From contig NZ_JAIQUM010000030.1 in NCBI RefSeq assembly GCF_020075705.1, positions 1 to 58,659 on the forward strand: a stretch of 58,659 nucleotides of DNA, written 5' to 3'. How positions within the stretch are numbered: position 1 is the stretch's first letter; each line of letters opens with the position of its first letter. Under the pieces are notes generated by a model that searched no databases, was not told the DNA's origin, and worked only from the letters and a program-made list of their open reading frames with translations. Source of the stretch: Metabacillus rhizolycopersici. GTDB lineage: Bacteria > Bacillota > Bacilli > Bacillales > Bacillaceae. A program made the position numbers and the translations under genes. Shown here one piece after another: positions 17,558 through 26,400 of this stretch.

Positions 17558-18034
17558 TTACTCTTTAAACACAAATGTTTCTTTCAATGGTCTGCCAGGA
17601 TGTTCTTTTGAAGTCCAAACGATCTCCACTTCTAATTCTGTTGCTTTTTCTGCTAAAAGGAAATTTCTAAATAAATAAGGATTATCTTTGTTTAATTGTC
17701 TTGCTAAACCCATCGCTTCTTCATAACGGTTTGGATGGCAATCTTTTTCATCAGGACAACCAACAAGGGAATATTTCGTTGTTGAACCTGGCTCATTTCT
17801 GTATATATTCACTTCAACTGAATTTACATCTTCACCGATGTTATTGATTCTCAATGAATATGTATGAAATTTACCTTTTTCAGGCTTTGCCCCATCTTTA
17901 GTTTCTTCAGCTTCTCCAACTTTTACTGACCACTGTTCACTAGTTTGCTTAACTGGTAATGTATCAAAAGTTAAAGCGTGGGTAGGAACAGTAAAATAAA
18001 GAGAAACTAATAAAATAAACATCACTTTTCTCAT
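17558..18034 (-). CDS. Secreted protein of unknown function
   Basis: The 158-aa protein has a signal peptide (MRKVMFILLVSLYFTVPTHA, cleavage likely after THA). The mature part has a beta-rich immunoglobulin-like composition (YSLRINNIGEDVNSVEVNIY) and two cysteines, CPDEKDC, likely to form a disulfide after export. AGGGAGGTATTTTT precedes the ATG. It is the only minus-strand gene within the single-gene array. No family was recognised. Confidence 0.7.
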   Translation of the reverse strand: MRKVMFILLVSLYFTVPTHALTFDTLPVKQTSEQWSVKVGEAEETKDGAKPEKGKFHTYSLRINNIGEDVNSVEVNIYRNEPGSTTKYSLVGCPDEKDCHPNRYEEAMGLARQLNKDNPYLFRNFLLAEKATELEVEIVWTSKEHPGRPLKETFVFKE

Positions 18035-18102
18035 AAAAATACCTCCCTTTTTTAGTAATAGTATCCTCTTGGTATTAAAAATAATGTAAGGACCAATTCA
18101 AT

Positions 18103-18135
18103 TTTTTTGCAATCAGGTGCTTCCCATAAACAAGG
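18103..18135 (+). repeat. Degenerate family 1 motif
   Basis: TGCAATCAGGTGCTTCCCAT then AAACAAGGAT, between the minus-strand secreted-protein gene and the next + gene. Confidence 0.45.
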
Positions 18136-18234
18136 ATAAGTGTTTTTATCATTTTGAGGCCAGATAAGTACTTTGTTAAAGGGAGGATAATTTAGGTTTG
18201 AAGTTGAATTTACACAGAAAAGGAGTTGATTAAT

Positions 18235-18540
18235 TTGGTTGGCATTATTAAAAAATTATACTTTCACTTTGTAGTTTTGTTTTCGGTGTTATTTTTAGGT
18301 TCTTCTGCATTCGCTGACCCAAGGAGTTGGTGGAGTATTCGTGAAGTAACTGAGATTCGTGATGGTGGTTTTACAGCGCATTTTTCTGGGGTGAAAATAA
18401 CTTGTTATGCCTTAGTTACTCTAATTGTAGTTGCTATACTAAACCAACCTTCGGTAAAAAAATCCGTTAAAACAATGTTGAAAATTGGAGTGAAAAAACT
18501 TCAATTACTATTAAATACCGTTAAAACTTTATTGAACTAA
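18235..18540 (+). CDS. Small secreted/membrane protein, unknown
   Basis: This is about 101 aa from the TTG at 18235, which sits 9 bp behind AAAAGGAG (an upstream TTG at 18226 is too close to the site). A signal-like N-terminus (LYFHFVVLFSVLFLGSSAFA) is followed by DPRSWWSI, a hydrophobic helix (CYALVTLIVVAILN) and a lysine-rich amphipathic tail. It is not recognised. It lies in the single-gene array and is followed by two family 1 motifs. Confidence 0.6.
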   Translation: MVGIIKKLYFHFVVLFSVLFLGSSAFADPRSWWSIREVTEIRDGGFTAHFSGVKITCYALVTLIVVAILNQPSVKKSVKTMLKIGVKKLQLLLNTVKTLLN

Positions 18541-18597
18541 CTGCACTTACTTACTGGTGCAAATTTCATTAAGAAAGAACCAGTTTGAATAGCTTTA

Positions 18598-18676
18598 GAT
18601 CTTCAACTATCGGGCGCACCTATTGAATAAGGATCTGCGCCCAGTATTGCAGAATCGGGCCACTTAATTAAATAAC
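18598..18676 (+). repeat. Two tandem family 1 motifs
   Basis: CTTCAACTATCGGGCGCACC with TTGAATAAGG, where GGGCGCA (18612-18618) pairs with TGCGCCC (18635-18641). A second copy follows 40 bp later: AGAATCGGGCCACTTAATTA plus AATAAC. Confidence 0.7.
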
Positions 18677-18794
18677 ATTTATAAATAAAAATAGTAATTT
18701 ATGTTAATTTTGGTGTGGGTTACGAAACAATGTACGTTAACTAATGTAAGCAGGTTTGTGGAAGAACTTTAAGATATATGATTCACATTAGGAA

Positions 18795-20090
18795 ATGAAT
18801 TCAGGGCAGAGCAATTCATACATTGCAGTGAGGATAGATGAAATAGTTGATGCATCCTATGTTTTTAGAAAAATTCATGAAAGTCTGGGTATATTTATGG
18901 ATATAAAAACATTATGGGGTTTAAGGGTTCAGGAATTTTATGGAAAAATGTTCAGGTACTATTCAATAATTGGAGCGAATGTTGTTTATTTTTTTCTTAT
19001 CATTAGTAGTATCTTTATTTATTATTTTAATTTATTTCTTCAGTGGATACCTCCTCAAATATCTGTTGAAGTAATCTTGTCACTATTTGTAACCTTCATT
19101 TTAATACAGACAAAAGTTCGTACATTTATTAAAAGGGCAGATATAATTTTTTTGTTGCCATTAGAAGTGAAATTAAACTCGTATTTTATGAAATCACTTG
19201 TATATAGTTTTGTTATTGATTTTATTAAATTGCTTAGTTTAATTACCATTTTATTATCCCTATTTTTACACAAAACTAATATAAGTCTTCCAGTCTTCTT
19301 TTTAATGGTGGGGATTGTTTCTTATAACATTTTAATGAAGTGGACTGAACAATGGTTAAAGAACCATGTACAATTTGTGTTACATAGGTTAAATAGGTTT
19401 TTTTCAATATATTTAATGTGTTACTTTTTGTTTAAAAATGACTGGGTTTTTGAGCTTGTTTTAATGAGTATAAATTTCGTCTATTTAATTTATTTTATAG
19501 GTGAAAAAAGAAATCTGAATTGGCAGTGGCTAATAGTTGAAGAAGAAAGTGCCTTATTAAGAAACTTTAAATTTATTAATTTTTTCACGGATGTCCCTAA
19601 TCTTAAACGTTCTTTTCGGAATAGACGTTTGCTCACTATGATTGTGAAAAGGTGTATCCCATATAGTCAGAGTAGTACATTCGTATATTTATACTTACAC
19701 TTGTTTGTAAGATATAATGATTACTTTTACCTTTATTTAAGACTAACTGTAATTGGCATATTTGTTAATTATGCTATGCCAACAAGTGGTTGGATTTTTA
19801 ATCTCCTAATTTTATTTATGACTGGATTTCAAGTAATTCCTTTACAACATGAAATTAAACAAAGTGTATTACTTTATCCTATTTCTAAATCCCAGATAAA
19901 TAATTCTTTCTTAAAGTTTGTCTTGGTTATTTTATATGCACAATTATTTATTCTATATTTCGCTATGTTCATTTATACTGCTACTGCCAAAATATACTAT
20001 CTTGTAATTGGAAGTTTATTTGTTTATGTATTCGTGTATTTCTTTGTATCAAGGAGGGTCAATGTCTCAGGAAGTGCTTTAAAAGAATAG
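18795..20090 (+). CDS. EcsB-like ABC transporter permease
   Basis: The protein is up to 431 aa, polytopic, with about eight hydrophobic segments. Hallmarks of EcsB-type permeases are MDIKTLWGLRVQEF near the start and RADIIFLLPLEVKLN. EcsB normally begins at a sequence like MDIKTLW, so the ATG at 18897 may be the true start. The extra N-terminal 34 residues (YIAVRIDEIVDASYVFRKI) look like the tail of a lost ATPase subunit. No EcsA-like ATPase is next to it, so it is an orphan or uses a partner elsewhere. A family 1 motif with a group II intron follows directly. Confidence 0.7.
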   Translation: MNSGQSNSYIAVRIDEIVDASYVFRKIHESLGIFMDIKTLWGLRVQEFYGKMFRYYSIIGANVVYFFLIISSIFIYYFNLFLQWIPPQISVEVILSLFVTFILIQTKVRTFIKRADIIFLLPLEVKLNSYFMKSLVYSFVIDFIKLLSLITILLSLFLHKTNISLPVFFLMVGIVSYNILMKWTEQWLKNHVQFVLHRLNRFFSIYLMCYFLFKNDWVFELVLMSINFVYLIYFIGEKRNLNWQWLIVEEESALLRNFKFINFFTDVPNLKRSFRNRRLLTMIVKRCIPYSQSSTFVYLYLHLFVRYNDYFYLYLRLTVIGIFVNYAMPTSGWIFNLLILFMTGFQVIPLQHEIKQSVLLYPISKSQINNSFLKFVLVILYAQLFILYFAMFIYTATAKIYYLVIGSLFVYVFVYFFVSRRVNVSGSALKE

Positions 20091-20095
20091 CGTCT

Positions 20096-20113
20096 TATTC
20101 AACTATCGGGCGC
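20096..20113 (+). repeat. Family 1 motif, 5' half, interrupted by an intron
   Basis: TTATTCAACTATCGGGCGC ends at 20113, exactly where the group II intron begins. The 3' half continues at 22756 (ATTTTTGCAATAAG). Confidence 0.75.
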
Positions 20114-22755
20114 GCGCGACAAGTTCTGTGATAAATGCCTTCGGCATGAAAACACAGGAAATTCATAAAGTAAATTTCAACTTTACAACGGAGGATAGGA
20201 ATGATGAAACCATGTTTTCGGAAACTATCCCATTGAGACTCCTGCGTGCTTCATGAATGACAGTTTATGTGGTACGAAGCTCAGGTAAAGTCGGCAGAAG
20301 GAAGGCTAGAGCCACTCCTATGGAGAAGGTATGTTAACTGATATGCCGGATGGCTGAAAAACTAGATACGGTGAGAATGTTCCACTCTAACGGAACTGAC
20401 AAATTTCCGAATGTACGGGTCTAAAGATTGAACATAGTGTAAAGCTATGGCCCATCCTACGATGGGGCGAGTGGTGTAAAGTAAAATTGCGCCCTCTGAA
20501 ATATGCTATACCGAACAATGGCGGTATCAAGCTCGCAGGCTTACAGGAAACACCTACGTCTAGAACAGATAGCTACGTTGTAAGGGACTTGGGAAGCAAG
20601 AGACGTTGAAATGAGGACTGTCATCCGAAACGTTTGCTATAAGGTGAAAACCGAAATGCATTTGCTCTTGTGAAGGTAGGGGTACGACCTAGGAGATTTC
20701 TGTAATGGGAATGGAGGAACAGCCCCAAGTCTAACGATTTAGAACGATTATTTTCTTCACGTGAATGACACCGATCGGGTAGGAATGTGGGAACATCACT
20801 TATTAGGAGGGATGCCACAGTGTCAACTTTAAGATATTGGGATTACTACAATATGACGGAAACTTTCACGGACTTATACGAAAAAGCTAGTACTAAGGCT
20901 ACGTTTAGTCGTCTTTACGACATCATCGTATCAAGAGAAAACATTCTCTTGGCTTTTCGTACAATCAAATCGAACAAAGGTTCCAAAACACCAGGTACAG
21001 ATGGAAAAACCATCAATGACATCAAAGAGCTTTCGGAAAATGAATTGGTGAAAACAATCCAAACAAAACTGGAAAACTATCAACCTAAGAAAGTCAGAAG
21101 AAAGTGGATAGAAAAGGAAAACGGTCAATTTAGACCCCTTGGAATCCCGTGTATGATTGACCGGATTATTCAACAGTGCTTTAAACAAGTTCTTGAGCCG
21201 ATTGCCGAAGCCCATTTCTATAATCATAGTTATGGCTTCAGACCGCTAAGGTCTGCCCATCATGCTATGGCTAGAATTCAGTCTCTTATCAACCATGCTC
21301 AGCTGCACTATGTAGTCGATATCGATATTAAGGGTTTCTTTGATAATGTGAATCACACACTTCTCATCAAACAACTGTGGAATTTAGGCATTCAGGATAG
21401 AAAAGTACTTACTTGCATATCTAAAATGCTGAAAGCCGAGATTGACACAGAAGGAGTGCCGTCTAAAGGCGTTCCACAGGGCGGATTATTATCAACCCTA
21501 TTATCGAACATTGTATTAAACGACTTAGACCAATGGGTAGCTGATCAATGGGAGTACTTCCCTCTATCGAAAAACTTTAAATCGAGAGTCGGGGAAACGC
21601 TCGCCAAGAAACGTACAAGCCTCAAAGAAGGGTATCTCGTACGTTACGCAGATGATTTTAAAATCCTCTGTAGAGATGGGAAAATAGCTCAAAAGTGGTA
21701 CCATGCGGTCAGGCGATACCTCAAAGAACGTTTACGACTAGATATTTCACCGGAAAAATCGCAAATCGTGAATTTGCGAAAGAGAGAATCCGAGTTCTTG
21801 GGTTTTACGATTAAAGCGAATGCAAAGAGAAACAAACGAGTTGCCCATACGGGCATCAAAAAGAAAAAACAAAAGACATTAAAAGAACAGGCTAAACTTC
21901 ATATCCTAAGGATTAAGAAATCGCCTACCACTCAAAATGCATTATGCTTCAACAGTTTTGTATTAGGGATTCACAATTACTTTAACCGAGCTACTCATGT
22001 CAACCTAGAGTTCTCACGTCTCGCCTACGAACTAAAAGCCTTTCTGTATAACCGCCTTCGTCCTGTAGGGAAATATGGACATCCAATTAATCCAAACTCG
22101 ACGTATAAAAAGTTCTATAGCACGAAAGTGAAAACGTTTGAAATCGCAGGGGTTCACCTATTTCCGATTGGAGACGTTAGAACTGTAAATGCCATGAACT
22201 TCAGCCGAAAGCTTTCTCTATATACGGAGGAAGGCAGAAAGAGAATTTACGATAAACTAAAGCCGAATGTCAGCCTTGAAATCGGCACACTTATGAAGGC
22301 AAATCTTCCCGGAAGAACGGTTGAATACATGGATAACCGCATTAGCCGTTTCAGTATGAAAATGGGTAAATGCGAAATCACAGGTTGGACTTTAACCGCT
22401 GAGGAAGTTCACTGCCATCATTATACACCAATATATCTTGGAGGAACGGACAAGTTCAATAACCTAAGAATCCTACATAAAGATATACATCGGCTAATAC
22501 ATCGTAAAAATACTGAAATCATCTCGTCAGAGATACAGAAATTTGATTTAACAGCTTCAATGATAAAGAAACTAAATCAATACCGAATGGTATGTGGGCT
22601 TGAAACGGTAGAATAATCTCACGTCAAAAAGTAACGAAGAACTTATAATCTAGTATACATCGATAGATGGAGCGCCGAATGCTGGGAAACTGGCACGTTC
22701 GGTGTGGAGCAGGGGAAAAACTGGAGATAACTTCAAAGGTTTACCTATTGCTAAC
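20114..22755 (+). mobile_element. Group II intron with encoded reverse transcriptase
   Basis: About 2.64 kb. The 5' end is GCGCGACAAG, close to the GUGYG consensus. About 700 nt of structured ribozyme domains precede the protein gene in domain IV. Domain V is at about 22672-22714 (AGCGCCGAATGC ... GCACGTTCGG, AGC triad and GGGAAAC loop region). Domain VI follows, and the 3' end is TTGCTAAC. Splicing would rejoin the family 1 motif, ATCGGGCGC to ATTTTTGCAATAAG. The target is intergenic, beside a potential hairpin, which recalls introns that home to stem-loops. I have not assigned the structural class. Confidence 0.85.
20820..22616 (+). CDS. ltrA: Group II intron reverse transcriptase/maturase/endonuclease
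   Basis: About 598 aa from the GTG at 20820, which lies 8 bp behind AGGAGG (an in-frame GTG upstream at 20787 includes that site, so it is unlikely). Reverse transcriptase blocks run from PGTDGKTI through IPCMIDRIIQQCFKQVLEPI and HSYGFRPLRSAHHA to the catalytic VRYADDFKILC. The maturase (X) domain is at about 375-480. The C-terminal HNH endonuclease carries CHHYTPIYLGGTDKFNN and LHKDIHRLIH. All motifs are intact, so the intron may be mobile. Confidence 0.93.
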   Translation: MSTLRYWDYYNMTETFTDLYEKASTKATFSRLYDIIVSRENILLAFRTIKSNKGSKTPGTDGKTINDIKELSENELVKTIQTKLENYQPKKVRRKWIEKENGQFRPLGIPCMIDRIIQQCFKQVLEPIAEAHFYNHSYGFRPLRSAHHAMARIQSLINHAQLHYVVDIDIKGFFDNVNHTLLIKQLWNLGIQDRKVLTCISKMLKAEIDTEGVPSKGVPQGGLLSTLLSNIVLNDLDQWVADQWEYFPLSKNFKSRVGETLAKKRTSLKEGYLVRYADDFKILCRDGKIAQKWYHAVRRYLKERLRLDISPEKSQIVNLRKRESEFLGFTIKANAKRNKRVAHTGIKKKKQKTLKEQAKLHILRIKKSPTTQNALCFNSFVLGIHNYFNRATHVNLEFSRLAYELKAFLYNRLRPVGKYGHPINPNSTYKKFYSTKVKTFEIAGVHLFPIGDVRTVNAMNFSRKLSLYTEEGRKRIYDKLKPNVSLEIGTLMKANLPGRTVEYMDNRISRFSMKMGKCEITGWTLTAEEVHCHHYTPIYLGGTDKFNNLRILHKDIHRLIHRKNTEIISSEIQKFDLTASMIKKLNQYRMVCGLETVE

Positions 22756-22859
22756 ATTTTTGCAATAAGTGGAGACGCATTTTCTAGTAAAGTGAGATAA
22801 TAACAATTATGTTGAAATCGTAAAGGATAAGTTAAGTAAGATTTAAAGGATGGTTCTTG

Positions 22860-23195
22860 ATGAAAAATCATATAAAGGTAAATGGAAAGCTTCTTCAAAC
22901 AAACAAACGTTTTTCACAATTGAAAAATAGTCAAAAGGATTGGATTGCAACGGAACTTTATAAACTTTACCACGATAAGATGAAAGAAAGACGTACGACA
23001 AGGAAACTCCCTCCTGAACACCGGGATACAGTTATATCGGCTCTATATGATCAGATTCAGAATAGAGAAATATGGATTCCTTATGACGAGGTAAAAATAT
23101 ATACATTTAGTAAAACTACAAAGATAGTAAAATCTTTTAAGAAACAATTTCCTAAGTTGAGTGAGGAAATTGAAGCCGAGCACGCTAACAAATAA
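22860..23195 (+). CDS. Hypothetical basic protein
   Basis: The protein is 111 aa, rich in K/R (KDWIATELYKLYHDKMKERR, then KIVKSFKKQFPKLSEEIEAE), mostly helical, with no signal or membrane segment. The ATG at 22860 follows AAAGGA; a TTG one codon earlier is also possible. The family is not recognised. It occupies the array slot immediately after the intron-split repeat and is followed by two family 1 motifs. Confidence 0.6.
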   Translation: MKNHIKVNGKLLQTNKRFSQLKNSQKDWIATELYKLYHDKMKERRTTRKLPPEHRDTVISALYDQIQNREIWIPYDEVKIYTFSKTTKIVKSFKKQFPKLSEEIEAEHANK

Positions 23196-23207
23196 AATGC
23201 AAGTCAT

Positions 23208-23273
23208 TATTACGGTCGGGCGCATTTCTGAAATGTGCTTTTCTTAATGAATCGGGACAAATACTTGAATAAC
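23208..23273 (+). repeat. Two family 1 motifs, first with hairpin
   Basis: ATTACGGTCGGGCGCATTTC: GCGCATTT pairs with AAATGTGC followed by TTTTCTT. A second copy follows: ATGAATCGGGACAAATACTT with GAATAAC. A third (CCGAACGGGCCATTTAACAG) lies at 23386-23405. The rest of 23274-23555 shows no gene. Confidence 0.65.
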
Positions 23274-23555
23274 ATATTGTGCAAATAGTAGAAGTTTAGC
23301 ACGATTTTTATTATGCTAAAAATTATCATTAGAAGAACAACGGTTTTTGGGGCTTGATAGTTCATTTATAGAATTATGAAATGTTCCGAACGGGCCATTT
23401 AACAGCATAACTTTTTCAGGTAAACAAATTAAAAATGTTAATGTGAAATGTATTTACTGAACAACCTAAAATTTTTCAGATAGTATGAAGTTTGTCAAAA
23501 AGGGTACTTGAAATTACTGGTAGAATAATAAAAAAATCATTAATGGAGGAAGTCT

Positions 23556-24113
23556 ATGAAATTTGTACTTATATTTGGTCCGCAAGCAGTTGGTAAAATG
23601 ACAGTAGGGCAAGAGTTAGCTAAAGTAACTGGATTGAAACTATTTCATAACCATATGACCATTGAATTACTTGAGCCCTTATTCAGCTTTAGTCCGGAAA
23701 TGTGGAGGTTGTCAACTTTATTTAGAAAAGAAATATTCAAGGCAGTGGCTGAGAGTGAACTGGAAGGTTTGATCTTTACATATGTGTGGGCTTTTGATCA
23801 ACAAGAGGATTGGGACTTCGTAGACCAGACATGTGAAATCTTTGAATCCCAGGGTGCCACTATTTATTTTGTTGAATTAGAAGCCGAAATGGACGAGAGG
23901 CTGGAACGAAATAAAAGTCCGCATCGACTTGAGCATAAACCTACCAAAAGAAACGTTGATTGGTCGGAGAATGAACTAAGGGAATCAATGAAAAAATACA
24001 GATTGAACTCCCATAAAGGTGAAATTAAAAATGAGAACTACATAAAAATTAATAATACAAATTTGAGTGCTACAGAAGTAGCTGAAATAGTATCAAAAAG
24101 GTTTGAATTATAA
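23556..24113 (+). CDS. P-loop NTPase, small nucleoside/shikimate-kinase-like
   Basis: The 185-aa protein has Walker A GPQAVGKMT at residues 8-16, close to the N-terminus, then NHMTIELLEPLF. A lid-like charged stretch (ERLERNKSPHRLEHKPTKRN) resembles AAA-family kinases annotated in Bacillus as nucleoside or shikimate kinase-like. AATGGAGGAAG precedes the ATG. There is no partner gene. The substrate is unknown; phosphotransfer to a small molecule is the inferred activity. It lies in the single-gene array. Confidence 0.75.
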   Translation: MKFVLIFGPQAVGKMTVGQELAKVTGLKLFHNHMTIELLEPLFSFSPEMWRLSTLFRKEIFKAVAESELEGLIFTYVWAFDQQEDWDFVDQTCEIFESQGATIYFVELEAEMDERLERNKSPHRLEHKPTKRNVDWSENELRESMKKYRLNSHKGEIKNENYIKINNTNLSATEVAEIVSKRFEL

Positions 24114-24126
24114 AATCACGTGAATA

Positions 24127-24160
24127 ATCTTCAATTATCGGGCGCTTTAATTGCATAAAA
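24127..24160 (+). repeat. Family 1 motif
   Basis: TCTTCAATTATCGGGCGC then TTTAATTGCATAAAA, 14 bp after the kinase-like gene. Confidence 0.7.
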
Positions 24161-24267
24161 TCTCCGTTTTTTATGCAGCCACCAGGCTTTTTCAGAGGCC
24201 AAAAACGTTGATCCATCAACGATGTATAAAATCCTGTATAAAGGATAAATTAAGAATGATTCCTGAG

Positions 24268-24313
24268 CATAAAGCGAATCCCTTGTGGTACCAAGGGGTT
24301 CGCTTTTTTTATG
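24268..24313 (+). terminator. Strong terminator
   Basis: AAGCGAATCCCTTG pairs with CAAGGGGTTCGCTT, followed by a run of T. Confidence 0.85.
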
Positions 24314-24342
24314 GTCTTTTTTGTCACTTCCGAAAATTACTA

Positions 24343-24422
24343 TTATGTTAACTAGTTTTGTATAGAGTATTCATGTAATTCTGGGGGACCTTATTCCATT
24401 TAATGGCCATTAAATGGAATAA
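24343..24422. repeat. Shared module boundary plus a 32-bp perfect palindrome
   Basis: TATGTTAACTAGTTT and TATAGAGTATTCAT recur at 25627-25659. Then TTATTCCATTTAATGG joined to its own reverse complement (24391-24422) makes a perfect palindrome. Each half equals the 3' part of the family 1 motif (GGCCATTAAATGGAATAA), so it looks like two head-to-head half motifs. Confidence 0.65.
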
Positions 24423-24494
24423 GTAAAGCTGAAGGTCGTTAATTGAAGGTGATATAATTAAATAAATTTACTTTGATTAAGGAGACTAATAGTT

Positions 24495-25487
24495 TTGGAT
24501 GCAAAAAGTATTAAATTCTACGAATTCGGTAGTCCTAAAGATGTGCTAAAAGTTGAATATAAAGCTATTGAACCACCAAAAGATAATGAAGTTCTTGTAC
24601 GTATGTTAGCTCGCCCAATAAATCCCTCTGACTTAATACCGATTAGAGGATCTTATGCTCACAGAATTTCTTTACCTAATATTCCGGGTTATGAAGGAGT
24701 AGGTATTGTAGAAGAAATAGGTCCTTTAGTTTCTAAAAATCTCATTGGTAAACGTGTATTACCTTTACGTGGGGAAGGTACGTGGCAAGAGTTCGTTAAA
24801 ACATCAGTAGAATATGCAGTTTGCATACCTGATACTATTGATGATTTTACAGCAGCACAGATGTATATAAATCCAATTACAGCATGGGTGGTTTGTACGG
24901 AAGTATTAGAATTAAGACCGAATGATATTTTATTGGTTAATGCGTGCGGATCTGCTATTGGACATATTTTTGCTCAATTATCGAAGATTTTAGGTTTTCG
25001 ATTGATTGCAGTGACGAGAAATAATAAATATACAGTAGATTTACTTCATCTCGGTGCTTCTTATGTATTAGATACTTCTAAATTTCCACTCCACGAAACA
25101 GTTATGGAATTAACAAATGGAAAGGGTGCAGATGCTGCTATTGATTCCGTTGGGGGTTCATCTGGAAATGACTTGGCTTTTTGTGTTCACCCTAATGGGA
25201 ATTTTTTAACTATTGGCCTTTTATCAGGGGTACAAGTAAACTGGGCCGATATTGTAAATAAAGCCAAAGTGAATGCTAATATATTTCATTTACGGAATTG
25301 GAATAAAAATGTCTCGGCAGATAAATGGCAAGAAACTTTTAATCATTTAATAAGGCTAGTAACTGATAAAAAATTACGTTTGATGATGGTAGATTCTAAG
25401 TATGACTTGTCGGATGTAAAAAAGGCTATTGATGTTGTTGAATCTTCTAAAATAGCAAAAGGAAAAGTATTTCTAACAAGCTATTGA
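24495..25487 (+). CDS. Medium-chain oxidoreductase (quinone/enoyl reductase type)
   Basis: The 330-aa NAD(P)H-dependent MDR-superfamily enzyme has an N-terminal GroES-like substrate domain (MARPINPSDLIPIRGSY, PGYEGVGIVEEIG). The Rossmann domain has an altered nucleotide loop (LVNACGSAIGHIFAQLSKI) and GADAAIDSVGG. Structural-zinc cysteines are absent, which fits the zinc-free quinone oxidoreductase or 2-enoyl thioester reductase branch rather than alcohol dehydrogenases. The start is a TTG at 24495 behind AAGGAGAC. It is a single gene in the array; its substrate is unknown. Confidence 0.85.
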   Translation: MDAKSIKFYEFGSPKDVLKVEYKAIEPPKDNEVLVRMLARPINPSDLIPIRGSYAHRISLPNIPGYEGVGIVEEIGPLVSKNLIGKRVLPLRGEGTWQEFVKTSVEYAVCIPDTIDDFTAAQMYINPITAWVVCTEVLELRPNDILLVNACGSAIGHIFAQLSKILGFRLIAVTRNNKYTVDLLHLGASYVLDTSKFPLHETVMELTNGKGADAAIDSVGGSSGNDLAFCVHPNGNFLTIGLLSGVQVNWADIVNKAKVNANIFHLRNWNKNVSADKWQETFNHLIRLVTDKKLRLMMVDSKYDLSDVKKAIDVVESSKIAKGKVFLTSY

Positions 25488-25540
25488 GTTAATTCTTCTT
25501 CAAGTAGAGAGTACTTATTTTAAAGAAGTTTAAACAATAA

Positions 25541-25706
25541 TCTTCAGCAATCGGGCGCTTAAATTGAACAATCAGCACAAAAGGATCTTCAATTGAAGAT
25601 CCTTTTCAAATACCTATAACACTGTTTTATGTTAACTAGTTTGGTATAGAGTATTCATTCAATTCTTTGAGATCTTCTTCAATTAACGGGGCAGTTTAAT
25701 TGAACA
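25541..25706 (+). repeat. Family 1 motif, terminator, boundary repeat, second family 1 motif
   Basis: CTTCAGCAATCGGGCGC with TTGAACAATC; then a perfect terminator AAAAGGATCTTC/GAAGATCCTTTT (25579-25606); then the TATGTTAACTAGTTT boundary repeat; then CTTCAATTAACGGGGCAG with TTGAACAA (25678-25705). Confidence 0.75.
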
Positions 25707-25754
25707 AAAATTGTTGATTAGTAGGAAGTTGAGTACAATTTATATATAATTTTC

Positions 25755-26240
25755 ATGAAAAATAATTATAGCTGGGAGTCCTTTATGAAAAAGTATGAAA
25801 AAATGTTAGTGGCCTTTAATGTTGAGGAATTTAATTGTTTTGCTAATCAAGGAGAATGGCTTTATATCGCAAATAAACGAGATACAAAAAAGAAGCTATT
25901 TCGTTTGCCTCATTATAAATATTTCTTTGTAACATTAAACAGTCAACGCACACCATCAGAGTATGGGGTAGTAAAAAGAATTGAAGGCTATATTACAGCA
26001 GCACAATTAGCCGAATTAGATTATCAAAGTAGAAAGAAAGATGTATCTCTTATTGATGAAACTATATTAAACGAATATGAATTTTTTCTAGAAAAGGTTA
26101 ATGCTCAACCTGAACATACTCCTATGGCAGTGACTTGGCACGAAAAAGTATTACCGAAAAAGGAGAAGAAGTTAAGAGTACATAAAGTTTTCTTTACAGG
26201 TTTGACTAAAGAAGAAAAAGCAGAGCTATTTGAATTTTAA
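25755..26240 (+). CDS. Hypothetical cytoplasmic protein
   Basis: The 161-aa protein has no signal or membrane segment. It is aromatic- and lysine-rich (HYKYFFVTLNSQRTPSEYGV, then EYEFFLEKVNAQPEHTPMAV). The family is not recognised. The ATG at 25755 has only a weak ribosome site; the ATG at 25785 (MKKYEKMLVAFNVEEF), behind TGGGAG, is an alternative start. It is flanked by the repeat motif on both sides, like the other array genes. Confidence 0.6.
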   Translation: MKNNYSWESFMKKYEKMLVAFNVEEFNCFANQGEWLYIANKRDTKKKLFRLPHYKYFFVTLNSQRTPSEYGVVKRIEGYITAAQLAELDYQSRKKDVSLIDETILNEYEFFLEKVNAQPEHTPMAVTWHEKVLPKKEKKLRVHKVFFTGLTKEEKAELFEF

Positions 26241-26255
26241 CAAATAATTAGAAAT

Positions 26256-26325
26256 CTTTTTTCACTAACTGGTGCTTTAATTAAACAAACAGCTATAAGG
26301 ATCTTTCAATCGAAGATCCTTTTTC
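26256..26325 (+). terminator. Degenerate family 1 motif followed by terminator
   Basis: TTTCACTAACTGGTGCTTT with AATTAAACAAAC, then AAGGATCTT/AAGATCCTT with a T run. This is the same order as at 25541-25606. Confidence 0.65.
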
Positions 26326-26400
26326 AGTACCGATAACACTGCTTATGGTGACTAGACTTATTGACTATATGTGAATAAAACACTCATTTACATAACTGAA

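Noticed and set aside
14716..26325. Classical integron cassette array
   Set aside because: No attC core sites (GTTRRRY pairs) and no IntI. The nearest tyrosine recombinase is XerS-like and convergent with the array.
14716..26325. CRISPR array from the spaced motifs
   Set aside because: The motifs are hundreds to thousands of bases apart, imperfect, and separated by genes; no cas genes are present.
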